Notes under the pieces: model-generated
Database searches by the model: none
What the model saw: the letters and a program-made list of their open reading frames with translations, nothing else
Told to the model about the DNA's origin: nothing
Made by a program: the position numbers and the translations under genes
Assembly: GCA_035627675.1 (NCBI GenBank)
Contig: DASPLH010000229.1
Span: 1-5,127 of the forward strand
Direction: 5' to 3'
DNA: 5,127 bases
Origin: DASPLH01 sp035627675
Lineage (GTDB): Bacteria > Acidobacteriota > Terriglobia > Terriglobales > Acidobacteriaceae
Shown here: positions 1-4,285 of the stretch, in pieces
How positions within the stretch are numbered: the stretch's first letter is position 1
Layout: every line of letters starts with the position of its first letter

Positions 1-650
1 TTCAGCTCGCCGTCGAGCACGCTGCGGCCATGGTTGATGAGGCAGATGGAGTCGCAGAGGCGCTCGACGGTGTCCATGCGATGGGTCGAGAACAGGATGG
101 TCTTGCCGGCCTTGCGGAACTCGAGCAGGATGTTCTTCAGCTCCAGCGCATTTGCGGGGTCGAGTCCGCTGAACGGCTCGTCGAGGATCAGGAAGTCCGG
201 ATCGTGCAACACGGCGGCGATGAACTGCACCTTCTGCTGCATTCCCTTCGACAGCTCCTCGACCTTCTTGCCGGCCCACGCTGCGAGGTCGAGCCGCTCG
301 AGCCAGTGCTGCGCGCGCGTTGCGGCGTCGGGCCGCGAAACGCCCTTGAGGCGCGCGAAGAACAACAGCAGGTCGAGCACCTTCATGCGCTTGTAGAGGC
401 CGCGCTCCTCGGGAAGGTATCCGACGCGGTCCAGATGCTGAGGATGAAACGGTTCGCCGAACAGTCGAACCTCACCCGAGTCCGGGACGGTGATGCCGAT
501 CATCATGCGGATGGAGCTGGTCTTGCCCGCGCCGTTGGGTCCCAGCAAGCCGTAAACGGTGCCGGGAGCGATCCGAAGCGAGAGATCGTCAACCGCCTTG
601 AACGTGTCGTAGCTCTTGTTGACCCTGCTAAGTTCCAGTGTGAGGTTCAT
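1..650 (-). CDS. ABC transporter ATP-binding protein, NatA/YhaQ-like (C-terminus cut off by window edge)
   Basis: This is the ATP-hydrolysing subunit of an ABC transporter, acting on the cytoplasmic face of the membrane with a permease not seen here. 216 codons are visible from the ATG at 650. Motifs in order are Walker A GPNGAGKT (residues 37-44), a Q-loop region reading YLPEERGLY (78-86), the signature LSKGMQQKVQ (133-142), Walker B plus D-loop FLILDEPFSGLDP (153-165), and the switch histidine in STH (H190). The LPEERGLY and LSKGMQQ wording is typical of the YhaQ/NatA group (COG4152), whose members are about 300 residues with a C-terminal DUF4162 domain; that part would lie left of position 1. 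The substrate cannot be inferred; relatives are linked to Na+ or drug export. No strong Shine-Dalgarno precedes the start, but the N-terminus aligns naturally with the family. The gene lies 147 bases downstream of the TSUP gene and may have its own promoter. Confidence 0.93.
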   Translation of the reverse strand, partial: MNLTLELSRVNKSYDTFKAVDDLSLRIAPGTVYGLLGPNGAGKTSSIRMMIGITVPDSGEVRLFGEPFHPQHLDRVGYLPEERGLYKRMKVLDLLLFFARLKGVSRPDAATRAQHWLERLDLAAWAGKKVEELSKGMQQKVQFIAAVLHDPDFLILDEPFSGLDPANALELKNILLEFRKAGKTILFSTHRMDTVERLCDSICLINHGRSVLDGEL

Positions 651-797
651 TGAGATCCGTTGCGGGTTGGTGACGGACGACGCGAGTGCAGCGCGGGTCC
701 CTGGGCAAAACTGGTCTCATTGTGTGCCAAGCGCTGCGGATTGCAAAGCGGAACTCGCCACACTCGATGGAACGCGGCGGTGGGACGCCGGCGACGG

Positions 798-1160
798 TCA
801 GTCCTGGAACCACATCTTCGCCGCCGTCAAGGCCAGCACTACGGCGAAGCCCTTGCGCAAGGTAGCCTGCGGCACCTGCTGTGCCCAGCCGCCTCCGAAG
901 TAGCCTCCGACGAGCAGGCCGATGACGATGAGGATGGCGATGCGGAGATCGACGTGTCCGGCCTTGTAATACTGCATGAAGGCCAGCAGTCCGGTGGGCG
1001 GCAGCAGCACGCCTAGCGATGTTCCCTGCGCGGTGTGCTGGTCCATGCCGAAGAAGTAGACCAGCGCGGGCACGATGATGATGCCGCCACCGACGCCGAT
1101 CATTCCGGCAAGGATGCCGGCCGCGATGCCGATCGAGAGACCTCCGAGAGTCGTCTTCAT
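798..1160 (-). CDS. Half-size TSUP (TauE/SafE, DUF81) membrane protein
   Basis: This is a 120-residue integral membrane protein of the TSUP family, whose characterised members move sulfite, sulfoacetate or other organosulfur anions across the inner membrane. The family fingerprint is clear: AGMIGVGGGIIIVP (residues 18-31), then QGTSLGVLLPPTG (45-57). Hydrophobic segments fall at about 8-37, 46-63, 72-90 and 101-118. Full TSUP proteins carry two such repeats in about 250 residues; this gene encodes only one. No second half is recognisable in any frame between its stop and the next gene, so it looks genuinely half-size and may act as a dimer. The ATG at 1160 is preferred because GGAGG (1165-1169) lies four bases upstream. 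A TTG at 1205 would extend it by 15 residues, but that codon falls in the T-tract of the lipA terminator. The substrate is unknown; sulfur chemistry next to lipA is suggestive at most. Confidence 0.88.
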   Translation of the reverse strand: MKTTLGGLSIGIAAGILAGMIGVGGGIIIVPALVYFFGMDQHTAQGTSLGVLLPPTGLLAFMQYYKAGHVDLRIAILIVIGLLVGGYFGGGWAQQVPQATLRKGFAVVLALTAAKMWFQD

Positions 1161-1163
1161 CCG

Positions 1164-1169
1164 TCCTCC
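1164..1169 (-). promoter_or_regulatory. Shine-Dalgarno site deciding the TSUP start
   Basis: GGAGGA on the minus strand lies just upstream of the ATG at 1158-1160. Spacing is short (four bases from GGAGG) but the match is strong. It favours this ATG over the in-frame TTG at 1205. Confidence 0.6.
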
Positions 1170-1203
1170 ACGCCCGAGCGCGTTTGTGTGTGAGGTGAAA
1201 CGC

Positions 1204-1229
1204 AAAAGGCCGAAGCATATGCTTCGGCC
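1204..1229 (-). terminator. Rho-independent terminator of lipA (22-base perfect palindrome)
   Basis: Positions 1208-1229 form a perfect palindrome with 11-base arms (GGCCGAAGCAT and its complement). On the minus strand it is followed by TTTT (1207-1204), then GCGTTT. It begins 25 bases past the lipA stop codon. On the plus strand the palindrome is followed by AAAA, so it should work only for minus-strand transcription. As RNA the central bases would open into a small loop. It separates lipA from the TSUP gene, which must then use its own promoter or read-through. Confidence 0.8.
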
Positions 1230-1254
1230 AAAAGCTTAAACCAAGCGGAGCTGC

Positions 1255-2166
1255 TCAGCCTCTCGGGACTTTGTACGTACTCTCGGCCTGTTCGTGGGCG
1301 TGATAGCTGGAGCGCACGAGCGGTCCGGACTCGACGTGGCGGAAGCCCATCTTCAGCGCCTCTTCCTTCAGGAAGGCAAACTCCTCGGGCGTGTACATGC
1401 GCTTGACCGGCAGGTGGTCCTTCGACGGCGCGAGGTACTGGCCGACGGTCAGGATGTCCACCTTGCGTTCGGCGAGATCGTGGAAAACCTCGAGCAGTTC
1501 GGAGGTCTCCTCGCCGATGCCGACCATGAGACCCGTCTTTGTGGTCATAGCCGGGTCGATCTCTTTGACGCGCGACAGCAGGTCGAGCGTACGCGGATAG
1601 CGCGCTCCGGAACGCGCCACGCGGTAGAGGCGCGGCACGGTCTCGGTGTTGTGGTTGAGGATGTCGGGCTTGGCTTCGACAACGATCCGCAGCGGCTCCT
1701 CAAGTCCCTGGAAGTCGGGGATGAGGACCTCGATGCCACATCCGGGCTGCTTTTCGCGAATCTGACGGATGGTCTCGGCGAAGACCTTCGCTCCACCAAC
1801 GTTGTCGTCATCGCGATTGACGCTGGTGACCACGGCGAACTTCAGGCGCAGCTCCTGCACGGCTTCGGCGACACGGCGCGGCTCATCGAAGTCGATGGGC
1901 TCGGGGCGGCCTTTGGGCACGGCGCAGAAGCCGCAGCGACGCGTGCAGAGATTGCCGAGCAACATGAAGGTCGCGGTGCCGTGATTCCAGCACTCGCCGA
2001 TGTTCGGGCACTGCGCGGATTCGCAGACGGTGTGCAGTTCGAGTCCGCGGGCGAGCTTCTTGAGCTCGTGATAGTTTTCGCCCATCGGCGCGCGGGCCTT
2101 GAGCCACGAAGGCTTCGGGGCAGGCTTGCGGGGCGCGAGGTCGATCTGGACCAGTTGCGTAGCCAT
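1255..2166 (-). CDS. lipA: Lipoyl synthase
   Basis: LipA is a radical-SAM enzyme that inserts two sulfur atoms into the octanoyl group on lipoyl domains of 2-oxoacid dehydrogenases and the glycine cleavage H protein, in the cytoplasm. The 303-residue length is normal. All cluster ligands are present. The auxiliary [4Fe-4S] cysteines are C48, C53 and C59 (CX4CX5C), and the radical-SAM cysteines are C74, C78 and C81 (CX3CX2C, in CTRRCGFCAV). The C-terminal RSSYHA motif (285-290) supplies the serine ligand of the auxiliary cluster. Other family signatures are VTSVNRDDDNVGGA, ILNHNTETVPRLY and TKTGLMVGIGE. The ATG at 2166 gives the expected N-terminus. No Shine-Dalgarno is visible, and a TAAAAT hexamer lies only 11 bases upstream, so the message may have a very short leader. 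No lipB or other lipoylation gene is adjacent. Transcription ends at the palindrome at 1204-1229. Confidence 0.98.
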   Translation of the reverse strand: MATQLVQIDLAPRKPAPKPSWLKARAPMGENYHELKKLARGLELHTVCESAQCPNIGECWNHGTATFMLLGNLCTRRCGFCAVPKGRPEPIDFDEPRRVAEAVQELRLKFAVVTSVNRDDDNVGGAKVFAETIRQIREKQPGCGIEVLIPDFQGLEEPLRIVVEAKPDILNHNTETVPRLYRVARSGARYPRTLDLLSRVKEIDPAMTTKTGLMVGIGEETSELLEVFHDLAERKVDILTVGQYLAPSKDHLPVKRMYTPEEFAFLKEEALKMGFRHVESGPLVRSSYHAHEQAESTYKVPRG

Positions 2167-2177
2167 AAGAACTTGCT

Positions 2178-2183
2178 ATTTTA
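2178..2183 (-). promoter_or_regulatory. Possible -10 element for lipA (TAAAAT)
   Basis: TAAAAT on the minus strand matches the sigma-70 -10 consensus at five of six bases and stands out in GC-rich surroundings. Its 3' end is 11 bases from the lipA ATG, which would give a leader of roughly five bases. No good -35 lies 16-18 bases upstream. It is a weak call, offered because no ribosome binding site is seen. Confidence 0.28.
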
Positions 2184-2210
2184 CGATGCGCGAGCCTCGG
2201 CGTTGGACTC

Positions 2211-2247
2211 GGAGGGTACCCCCTCCCCCGGGGTAGCGAGTGTCCCC
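2211..2247. repeat. GC-rich block with nested inverted repeats
   Basis: GGAGGG (2211-2216) and CCCTCC (2221-2226) form an inverted repeat around TACC. GGGG (2230-2233) and CCCC (2244-2247) are a second weak pair. On the minus strand the block has G-runs of four, five and five. It lies 45-81 bases upstream of lipA. It is probably part of a dispersed intergenic sequence and may affect the lipA leader or promoter; no function is established. Confidence 0.5.
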
Positions 2248-2294
2248 TTTTTGGTTTCAGCAATTTAGGCGAAGTGGCGGGCGCGTAAGTCCTG

Positions 2295-2330
2295 TGTTTC
2301 CGAATATTTGGCTGCAAATATTTCGAAACA
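2295..2330. repeat. 36-base imperfect inverted repeat, AT-centred
   Basis: The 16-base arms (2295-2310 and 2315-2330) pair at 14 of 16 positions around a GCTG loop. The inner arm AATATTTG/CAAATATT and the outer arm TGTTTC/GAAACA are perfect, with two adjacent mismatches between them. It is strikingly AT-rich inside GC-rich DNA. No T-tract follows on either strand, so it is not an ordinary terminator. It could be an operator for lipA, a dispersed palindromic repeat, or an mRNA hairpin. Confidence 0.65.
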
Positions 2331-2369
2331 AAGCTAATTTCTCGATACGAGACTTGCACGGCGGAAATG

Positions 2370-2409
2370 CATAGATGCTTCGTCGGGCTGAACCTCTTCA
2401 GCATGACAC
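2370..2409. repeat. Short dispersed element, copy A (with internal hairpin)
   Basis: The flanks of this element match 5100-5125 at 23 of 26 positions. Copy A has 14 extra bases in the middle, which contribute a perfect hairpin GCTGAA-CCTC-TTCAGC at 2387-2402. On the minus strand it reads from GTGTCATGCTGA to CGAAGCATCTATG, a style of spacer repeat I associate with acidobacterial genomes (from memory, not checked). Confidence 0.6.
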
Positions 2410-2525
2410 TTCGTGAGATTCAGTCTCTGGTTCCAGCATAGCAGTTTGGGCAGGGCAAACCGCTCATCGGGATTTCGCGTGGAATCAGCGGGATGCGAGG
2501 TGGAGGGGGTTGACAGGGAGCCGTC

Positions 2526-2549
2526 GGCAGTCAGCACTTGGCATTCAGC
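2526..2549. repeat. Degenerate direct repeat of 10 bases
   Basis: GGCAGTCAGC (2526-2535) and GGCATTCAGC (2540-2549) differ at one base and repeat at a 14-base period. They lie in the spacer downstream of the DinB gene. It is probably a remnant of a simple intergenic repeat. Confidence 0.4.
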
Positions 2550-2617
2550 CAGAAAGAGATCGCAGCTTCGTGCCGACCTGCGGACTCATTCGTAAGGCGG
2601 CTGGGCCTACATGGTCG

Positions 2618-3100
2618 TCAAACGCTCCCCTTCGCTAACACTGCGATTTGGCCGGAGTGGTAGACGTTGTGGTGGATTATGCCGAACAACATCTCTTCCA
2701 CGCTCACGCCCGTGCCCGCAGGGCGGTCGCGCTCCTCGCCGAGGCGCTGCGGCAGGACGGCTGGATTCAGCTCGGCGATGCGTTCGCGGAGTCGCGCGTA
2801 GCTCTCGCAGAGATCGGACAAGGCGTGTTGCCAGGCGTCGCGCGAGGTGTCCGGGACTGGAGGCCAGTCTCCGAGTTCCGGCTCGTGGCAGACCATCAAC
2901 TCCAAGCGGCGCGTGACCTCCTGGTTCCAGGCGGTGATGTGGCGGACGATCTCCCAGGGCGAGTGCGCGGCGCCAATGGGACGGTTCGCGGCGCGCTCGG
3001 CCGAGAGGTCGCGAACGATGGACCACAGGGGCGATCCGTACCAGGGATCGCCGTCGAAGACCGCCGAGAGCTGCGCAAGAATCGTGTGGGTGGAAGTCAT
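2618..3100 (-). CDS. DinB-family protein (DinB/YfiT-like four-helix bundle)
   Basis: This is a 160-residue protein of the DinB/YfiT-like superfamily: four-helix-bundle proteins, often metal-binding, that include thiol-dependent transferases and many uncharacterised members induced by stress. The metal-binding histidine pattern is visible: H54 in the SPWEIVRHITAWNQE segment, and H144 and H148 in HHNVYHSGQIAVL (143-155), the HxxxH helix near the C-terminus. Length and layout fit the family; the substrate is unknown. The ATG at 3100 is chosen because GGAGG (3108-3112) lies seven bases upstream; an in-frame GTG at 3130 would add ten residues with no ribosome site. The gene stands alone between two repeat-rich spacers, so context gives no hint of function. 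The name does not imply a DNA polymerase; DinB of E. coli is unrelated. Confidence 0.9.
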   Translation of the reverse strand: MTSTHTILAQLSAVFDGDPWYGSPLWSIVRDLSAERAANRPIGAAHSPWEIVRHITAWNQEVTRRLELMVCHEPELGDWPPVPDTSRDAWQHALSDLCESYARLRERIAELNPAVLPQRLGEERDRPAGTGVSVEEMLFGIIHHNVYHSGQIAVLAKGSV

Positions 3101-3107
3101 GGGCAGG

Positions 3108-3112
3108 CCTCC
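3108..3112 (-). promoter_or_regulatory. Shine-Dalgarno site deciding the DinB-family start
   Basis: GGAGG on the minus strand lies seven bases upstream of the ATG at 3098-3100. It selects this start over the in-frame GTG at 3128-3130. Confidence 0.8.
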
Positions 3113-3141
3113 GGTGGGGGAGTGTAGCACTGGAAGAAGCG

Positions 3142-3167
3142 ACTAAGCTGCTGAGCTACTAAGCTGC
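3142..3167. repeat. Direct repeat of ACTAAGCTGC
   Basis: The 10-mer ACTAAGCTGC occurs at 3142-3151 and 3158-3167, a 16-base period, with CTGAGCT between. It lies about 40 bases upstream of the DinB start codon. It looks like a simple spacer repeat, although it is also in range of that gene's promoter. Confidence 0.55.
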
Positions 3168-3227
3168 CGGCCAAGACGATGTTGACACGCCCGGTTTGGA
3201 ACGATGCGCGTTGCTGCCCGGCATCCC

Positions 3228-3420
3228 GCGAGATTGTCGAGGTCTGGGGTTGCGCTTAGGGAGAACCCCACGTTAGCTCCGCCTTCGGCTCCGCGGAACG
3301 TGGGGCACCAAGCGAGATTGTCGAGGTTTGGGTTGCGCTTAGGGAGAACCCCACGTTAGCTCCGGCTTCGCCTCCGCGGAACGTGGGGCACCAAGCTTCG
3401 CGGAACGTGGGGCACCAAGC
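3228..3420. repeat. Tandem hairpin repeat: two full units plus a 22-base fragment
   Basis: Unit 1 is 3228-3311 (84 bases), unit 2 is 3312-3394 (83 bases), and a fragment of the unit's end lies at 3399-3420. The full units differ by one deletion and three substitutions. Each holds inverted arms CCCCACGTT and AACGTGGGG (3266-3274 with 3297-3305; 3349-3357 with 3380-3388). Between them is a small inner stem, GCC-TTC-GGC (3281-3289) in unit 1 and GGC-TTC-GCC (3364-3372) in unit 2. The fragment repeats only the AACGTGGGG arm and ends on the last base of the cytochrome stop codon. As RNA the units would form strong hairpins at the 3' end of the cytochrome message, but no T-tract follows. Likely a dispersed palindromic element expanded by duplication. 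Confidence 0.9.
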
Positions 3421-3773
3421 TAAAGGGTTTTCATGTACGCGATGAGGTCCTGGAGTTGCTGATGGTTGATCTCGGCGGCGAAGCCGGGCATCATGCGGCG
3501 TCCGCGGACGGTGACGTCCACTACGTGTTCGTCGGTGACGGGGATGCCGCTGGGCAGGTAAGGCTTCCGGTACATCCCGGCGAGGCTTGGCCCCTTCTGA
3601 GCACTGCGGCTGTAAGGCTCGTGGCAACGGGCGCACTTGTTGTCGTAAACGCGGCGTCCGCGGGCCTGCTGTTCGTTGAGTCCGAGTTCGGCGTCGGACT
3701 TGCGGCGCTCGGCCGAGCAGCCCATGAGCAGGATCGCCAGCAAACAGAAAAGTCCGGGAAGTTTTCGCATCAT
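3420..3773 (-). CDS. Class I cytochrome c, predicted lipoprotein
   Basis: This is a 117-residue monohaem cytochrome c, predicted to be exported and lipid-anchored. The N-terminus MMRK is followed by a hydrophobic stretch (5-17) and a lipobox LMGC with the lipidated cysteine at C19. The haem site is CARCH (C47, C50, H51), with proline-containing KGPSLAGMY after it. The distal axial ligand is probably M95 in RRMMPGF, and the C-terminal helix is LQDLIAYMKTL. This layout matches small class I cytochromes (the Cytochrome_CBB3 type). Electron partners are unknown, and no oxidase or dehydrogenase is adjacent. The start is the ATG at 3773 or the next codon at 3770; neither has a clear Shine-Dalgarno. 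An ATG at 3830 is in frame but would put 19 polar residues before the signal peptide. The stop codon abuts the tandem repeat. Confidence 0.9.
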   Translation of the reverse strand: MMRKLPGLFCLLAILLMGCSAERRKSDAELGLNEQQARGRRVYDNKCARCHEPYSRSAQKGPSLAGMYRKPYLPSGIPVTDEHVVDVTVRGRRMMPGFAAEINHQQLQDLIAYMKTL

Positions 3774-3828
3774 CGCGGAACGGGGTGTGTGGCACAGCCC
3801 TTGAAGATCAGGAGTACCATGATAGCCC
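3774..3828. promoter_or_regulatory. Divergent regulatory region between the cytochrome and DUF488 genes
   Basis: Only 55 bases separate the two start codons, so both promoters must lie here or inside the opposite gene. For the minus strand, TATCAT (3819-3824) with CTTGAG (3841-3846) at 16-base spacing is a weak candidate pair that would reach into the DUF488 coding region. For the plus strand I see no good pair. AGGAG (3810-3814) is the only Shine-Dalgarno-like site and stands 14 bases before the DUF488 ATG. Confidence 0.4.
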
Positions 3829-4257
3829 ATGGCGATCCTGCTCAAGCGTGCTTACGACCCGCCGTCCCGCAGCGACGGCGCACGTGTGCTGGTTGACCGG
3901 CTGTGGCCGCGCGGTATTTCGAAGGACACCGCAAAGCTTGCGGCGTGGCTGCGCGAACTGGCTCCCTCCAACGAGTTGCGCATGTGGTTCCACGCGCATC
4001 CTCGGCAGTGGACGGCCTTTCGCAAGAGCTACCTCAAGGAACTTTGCGATCCGAAGGCCGAGGCAAGCCTGCAACAGCTCTACGACCTCGTCGATGCAAA
4101 GAAAACCGTGACGCTGGTTTACGCCTCGCGCAACCTCGAACGCAACAACGCGACGGTGCTGAAAGAACTGCTTGACGGCATGCGGAAGCCGCCCACGAGT
4201 TCCGGGCCGGCGAAGGCCGTCGCATCGGCCGCGCAGCGTGCTCGCGCGCGGCGTTGA
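3829..4257 (+). CDS. DUF488 family protein (YeaO-like)
   Basis: This 142-residue protein belongs to the DUF488 family (YeaO-like, COG3189), small cytoplasmic proteins of unknown activity. Family marks are the opening LKRAYDPPSRSDGARVLVDRLWPRGISK (residues 5-32, with VLVDRLWPRG the diagnostic block), then WLRELAPSNELRMWFHAHPRQW (40-61), and the C-terminal core VTLVYASRNLERNNATVLKELL (94-115). The last 25 residues are a basic Ala/Ser/Arg tail beyond the usual family end. The ATG at 3829 matches the family N-terminus, and an in-frame TAG at 3823-3825 excludes any upstream start. The nearest AGGAG is 14 bases upstream, which is long. An earlier ATG at 3819 is out of frame. It is followed after 28 bases by the DUF3891 gene and is probably co-transcribed with it. 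Confidence 0.93.
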   Translation: MAILLKRAYDPPSRSDGARVLVDRLWPRGISKDTAKLAAWLRELAPSNELRMWFHAHPRQWTAFRKSYLKELCDPKAEASLQQLYDLVDAKKTVTLVYASRNLERNNATVLKELLDGMRKPPTSSGPAKAVASAAQRARARR

Positions 4258-4274
4258 GTTCCACACACACAATC

Positions 4275-4280
4275 GAAGGA
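4275..4280 (+). promoter_or_regulatory. Shine-Dalgarno site deciding the DUF3891 start
   Basis: GAAGGA lies five bases upstream of the ATG at 4286. It supports this start over the in-frame ATG at 4172, which lies inside the DUF488 gene. Confidence 0.7.
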
Positions 4281-4285
4281 CACGA

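Larger units (their letters stand above)
2167..2617. other. Repeat-rich spacer between lipA and the DinB gene
   Basis: This 451-base stretch holds no gene I can support; short open frames on both strands lack ribosome binding sites and family features. From left to right it contains the possible lipA -10 element, a GC-rich inverted block (2211-2247), a 36-base AT-centred inverted repeat (2295-2330), a short dispersed element (2370-2409) and a degenerate 10-base direct repeat (2526-2549). The part between 2410 and 2525 shows nothing I can name, and neither does 2550-2617. It must carry the 3' end of the DinB message and the lipA promoter, but no clear terminator was seen for the former. Confidence 0.7.
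3101..3419. other. Spacer between the DinB gene and the cytochrome gene
   Basis: This 319-base stretch has no supportable gene. It holds the DinB ribosome site, a small direct repeat (3142-3167) and the tandem hairpin repeat (3228-3420). Open frames running through the tandem repeat are translations of repeat DNA. The DinB promoter should lie within about 3113-3227, but no convincing -35/-10 pair was found. Confidence 0.7.

Noticed and set aside
78..86. Apparent loss of the Q-loop glutamine in the ABC ATPase (protein residues 78-86, glutamate instead).
   Set aside because: The YLPEERGLY wording is normal for the YhaQ/NatA group, so it does not indicate an inactive protein.
30..653. Plus-strand open frame of 207 codons opposite the ABC ATPase.
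   Set aside because: The minus strand encodes a complete set of ABC motifs through the same bases, and the plus frame has no family features.
628..1218. Minus-strand 196-codon frame overlapping the TSUP gene.
   Set aside because: Its product is an arginine-rich, low-complexity translation, whereas the other frame gives a clear TSUP fingerprint with a ribosome site.
2230..2252. Possible plus-strand terminator: GGGG and CCCC followed by TTTTT.
   Set aside because: The stem is only four base pairs with a ten-base loop, and no plus-strand gene ends upstream.
1294..2268. A 324-codon open frame on the plus strand covering most of lipA.
   Set aside because: It lies antisense to an unmistakable lipA with all ligands intact. 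It has no recognisable domain, and long antisense frames are expected from GC-rich codon use.
2510..2515. TTGACA, a perfect -35 hexamer on the plus strand.
   Set aside because: No -10-like hexamer lies 15-19 bases downstream, and no plus-strand gene follows.
2648..3127. Plus-strand 159-codon frame opposite the DinB-family gene.
   Set aside because: The opposite strand carries the conserved histidine pattern and a good ribosome site; this frame has neither.
3228..3420. Possible CRISPR array.
   Set aside because: The units are contiguous and long with no unique spacers between short identical repeats, and no cas genes are nearby.
3256..3795. Minus-strand 179-codon frame through the cytochrome gene and the tandem repeat.
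   Set aside because: It is out of frame with the cytochrome, and its C-terminal part is a repetitive translation of the hairpin repeat.
4172..4285. N-terminal extension of the DUF3891 protein from an ATG at 4172.
   Set aside because: It would overlap DUF488 by 86 bases and add a basic, low-complexity stretch. The ATG at 4286 has its own GAAGGA site.
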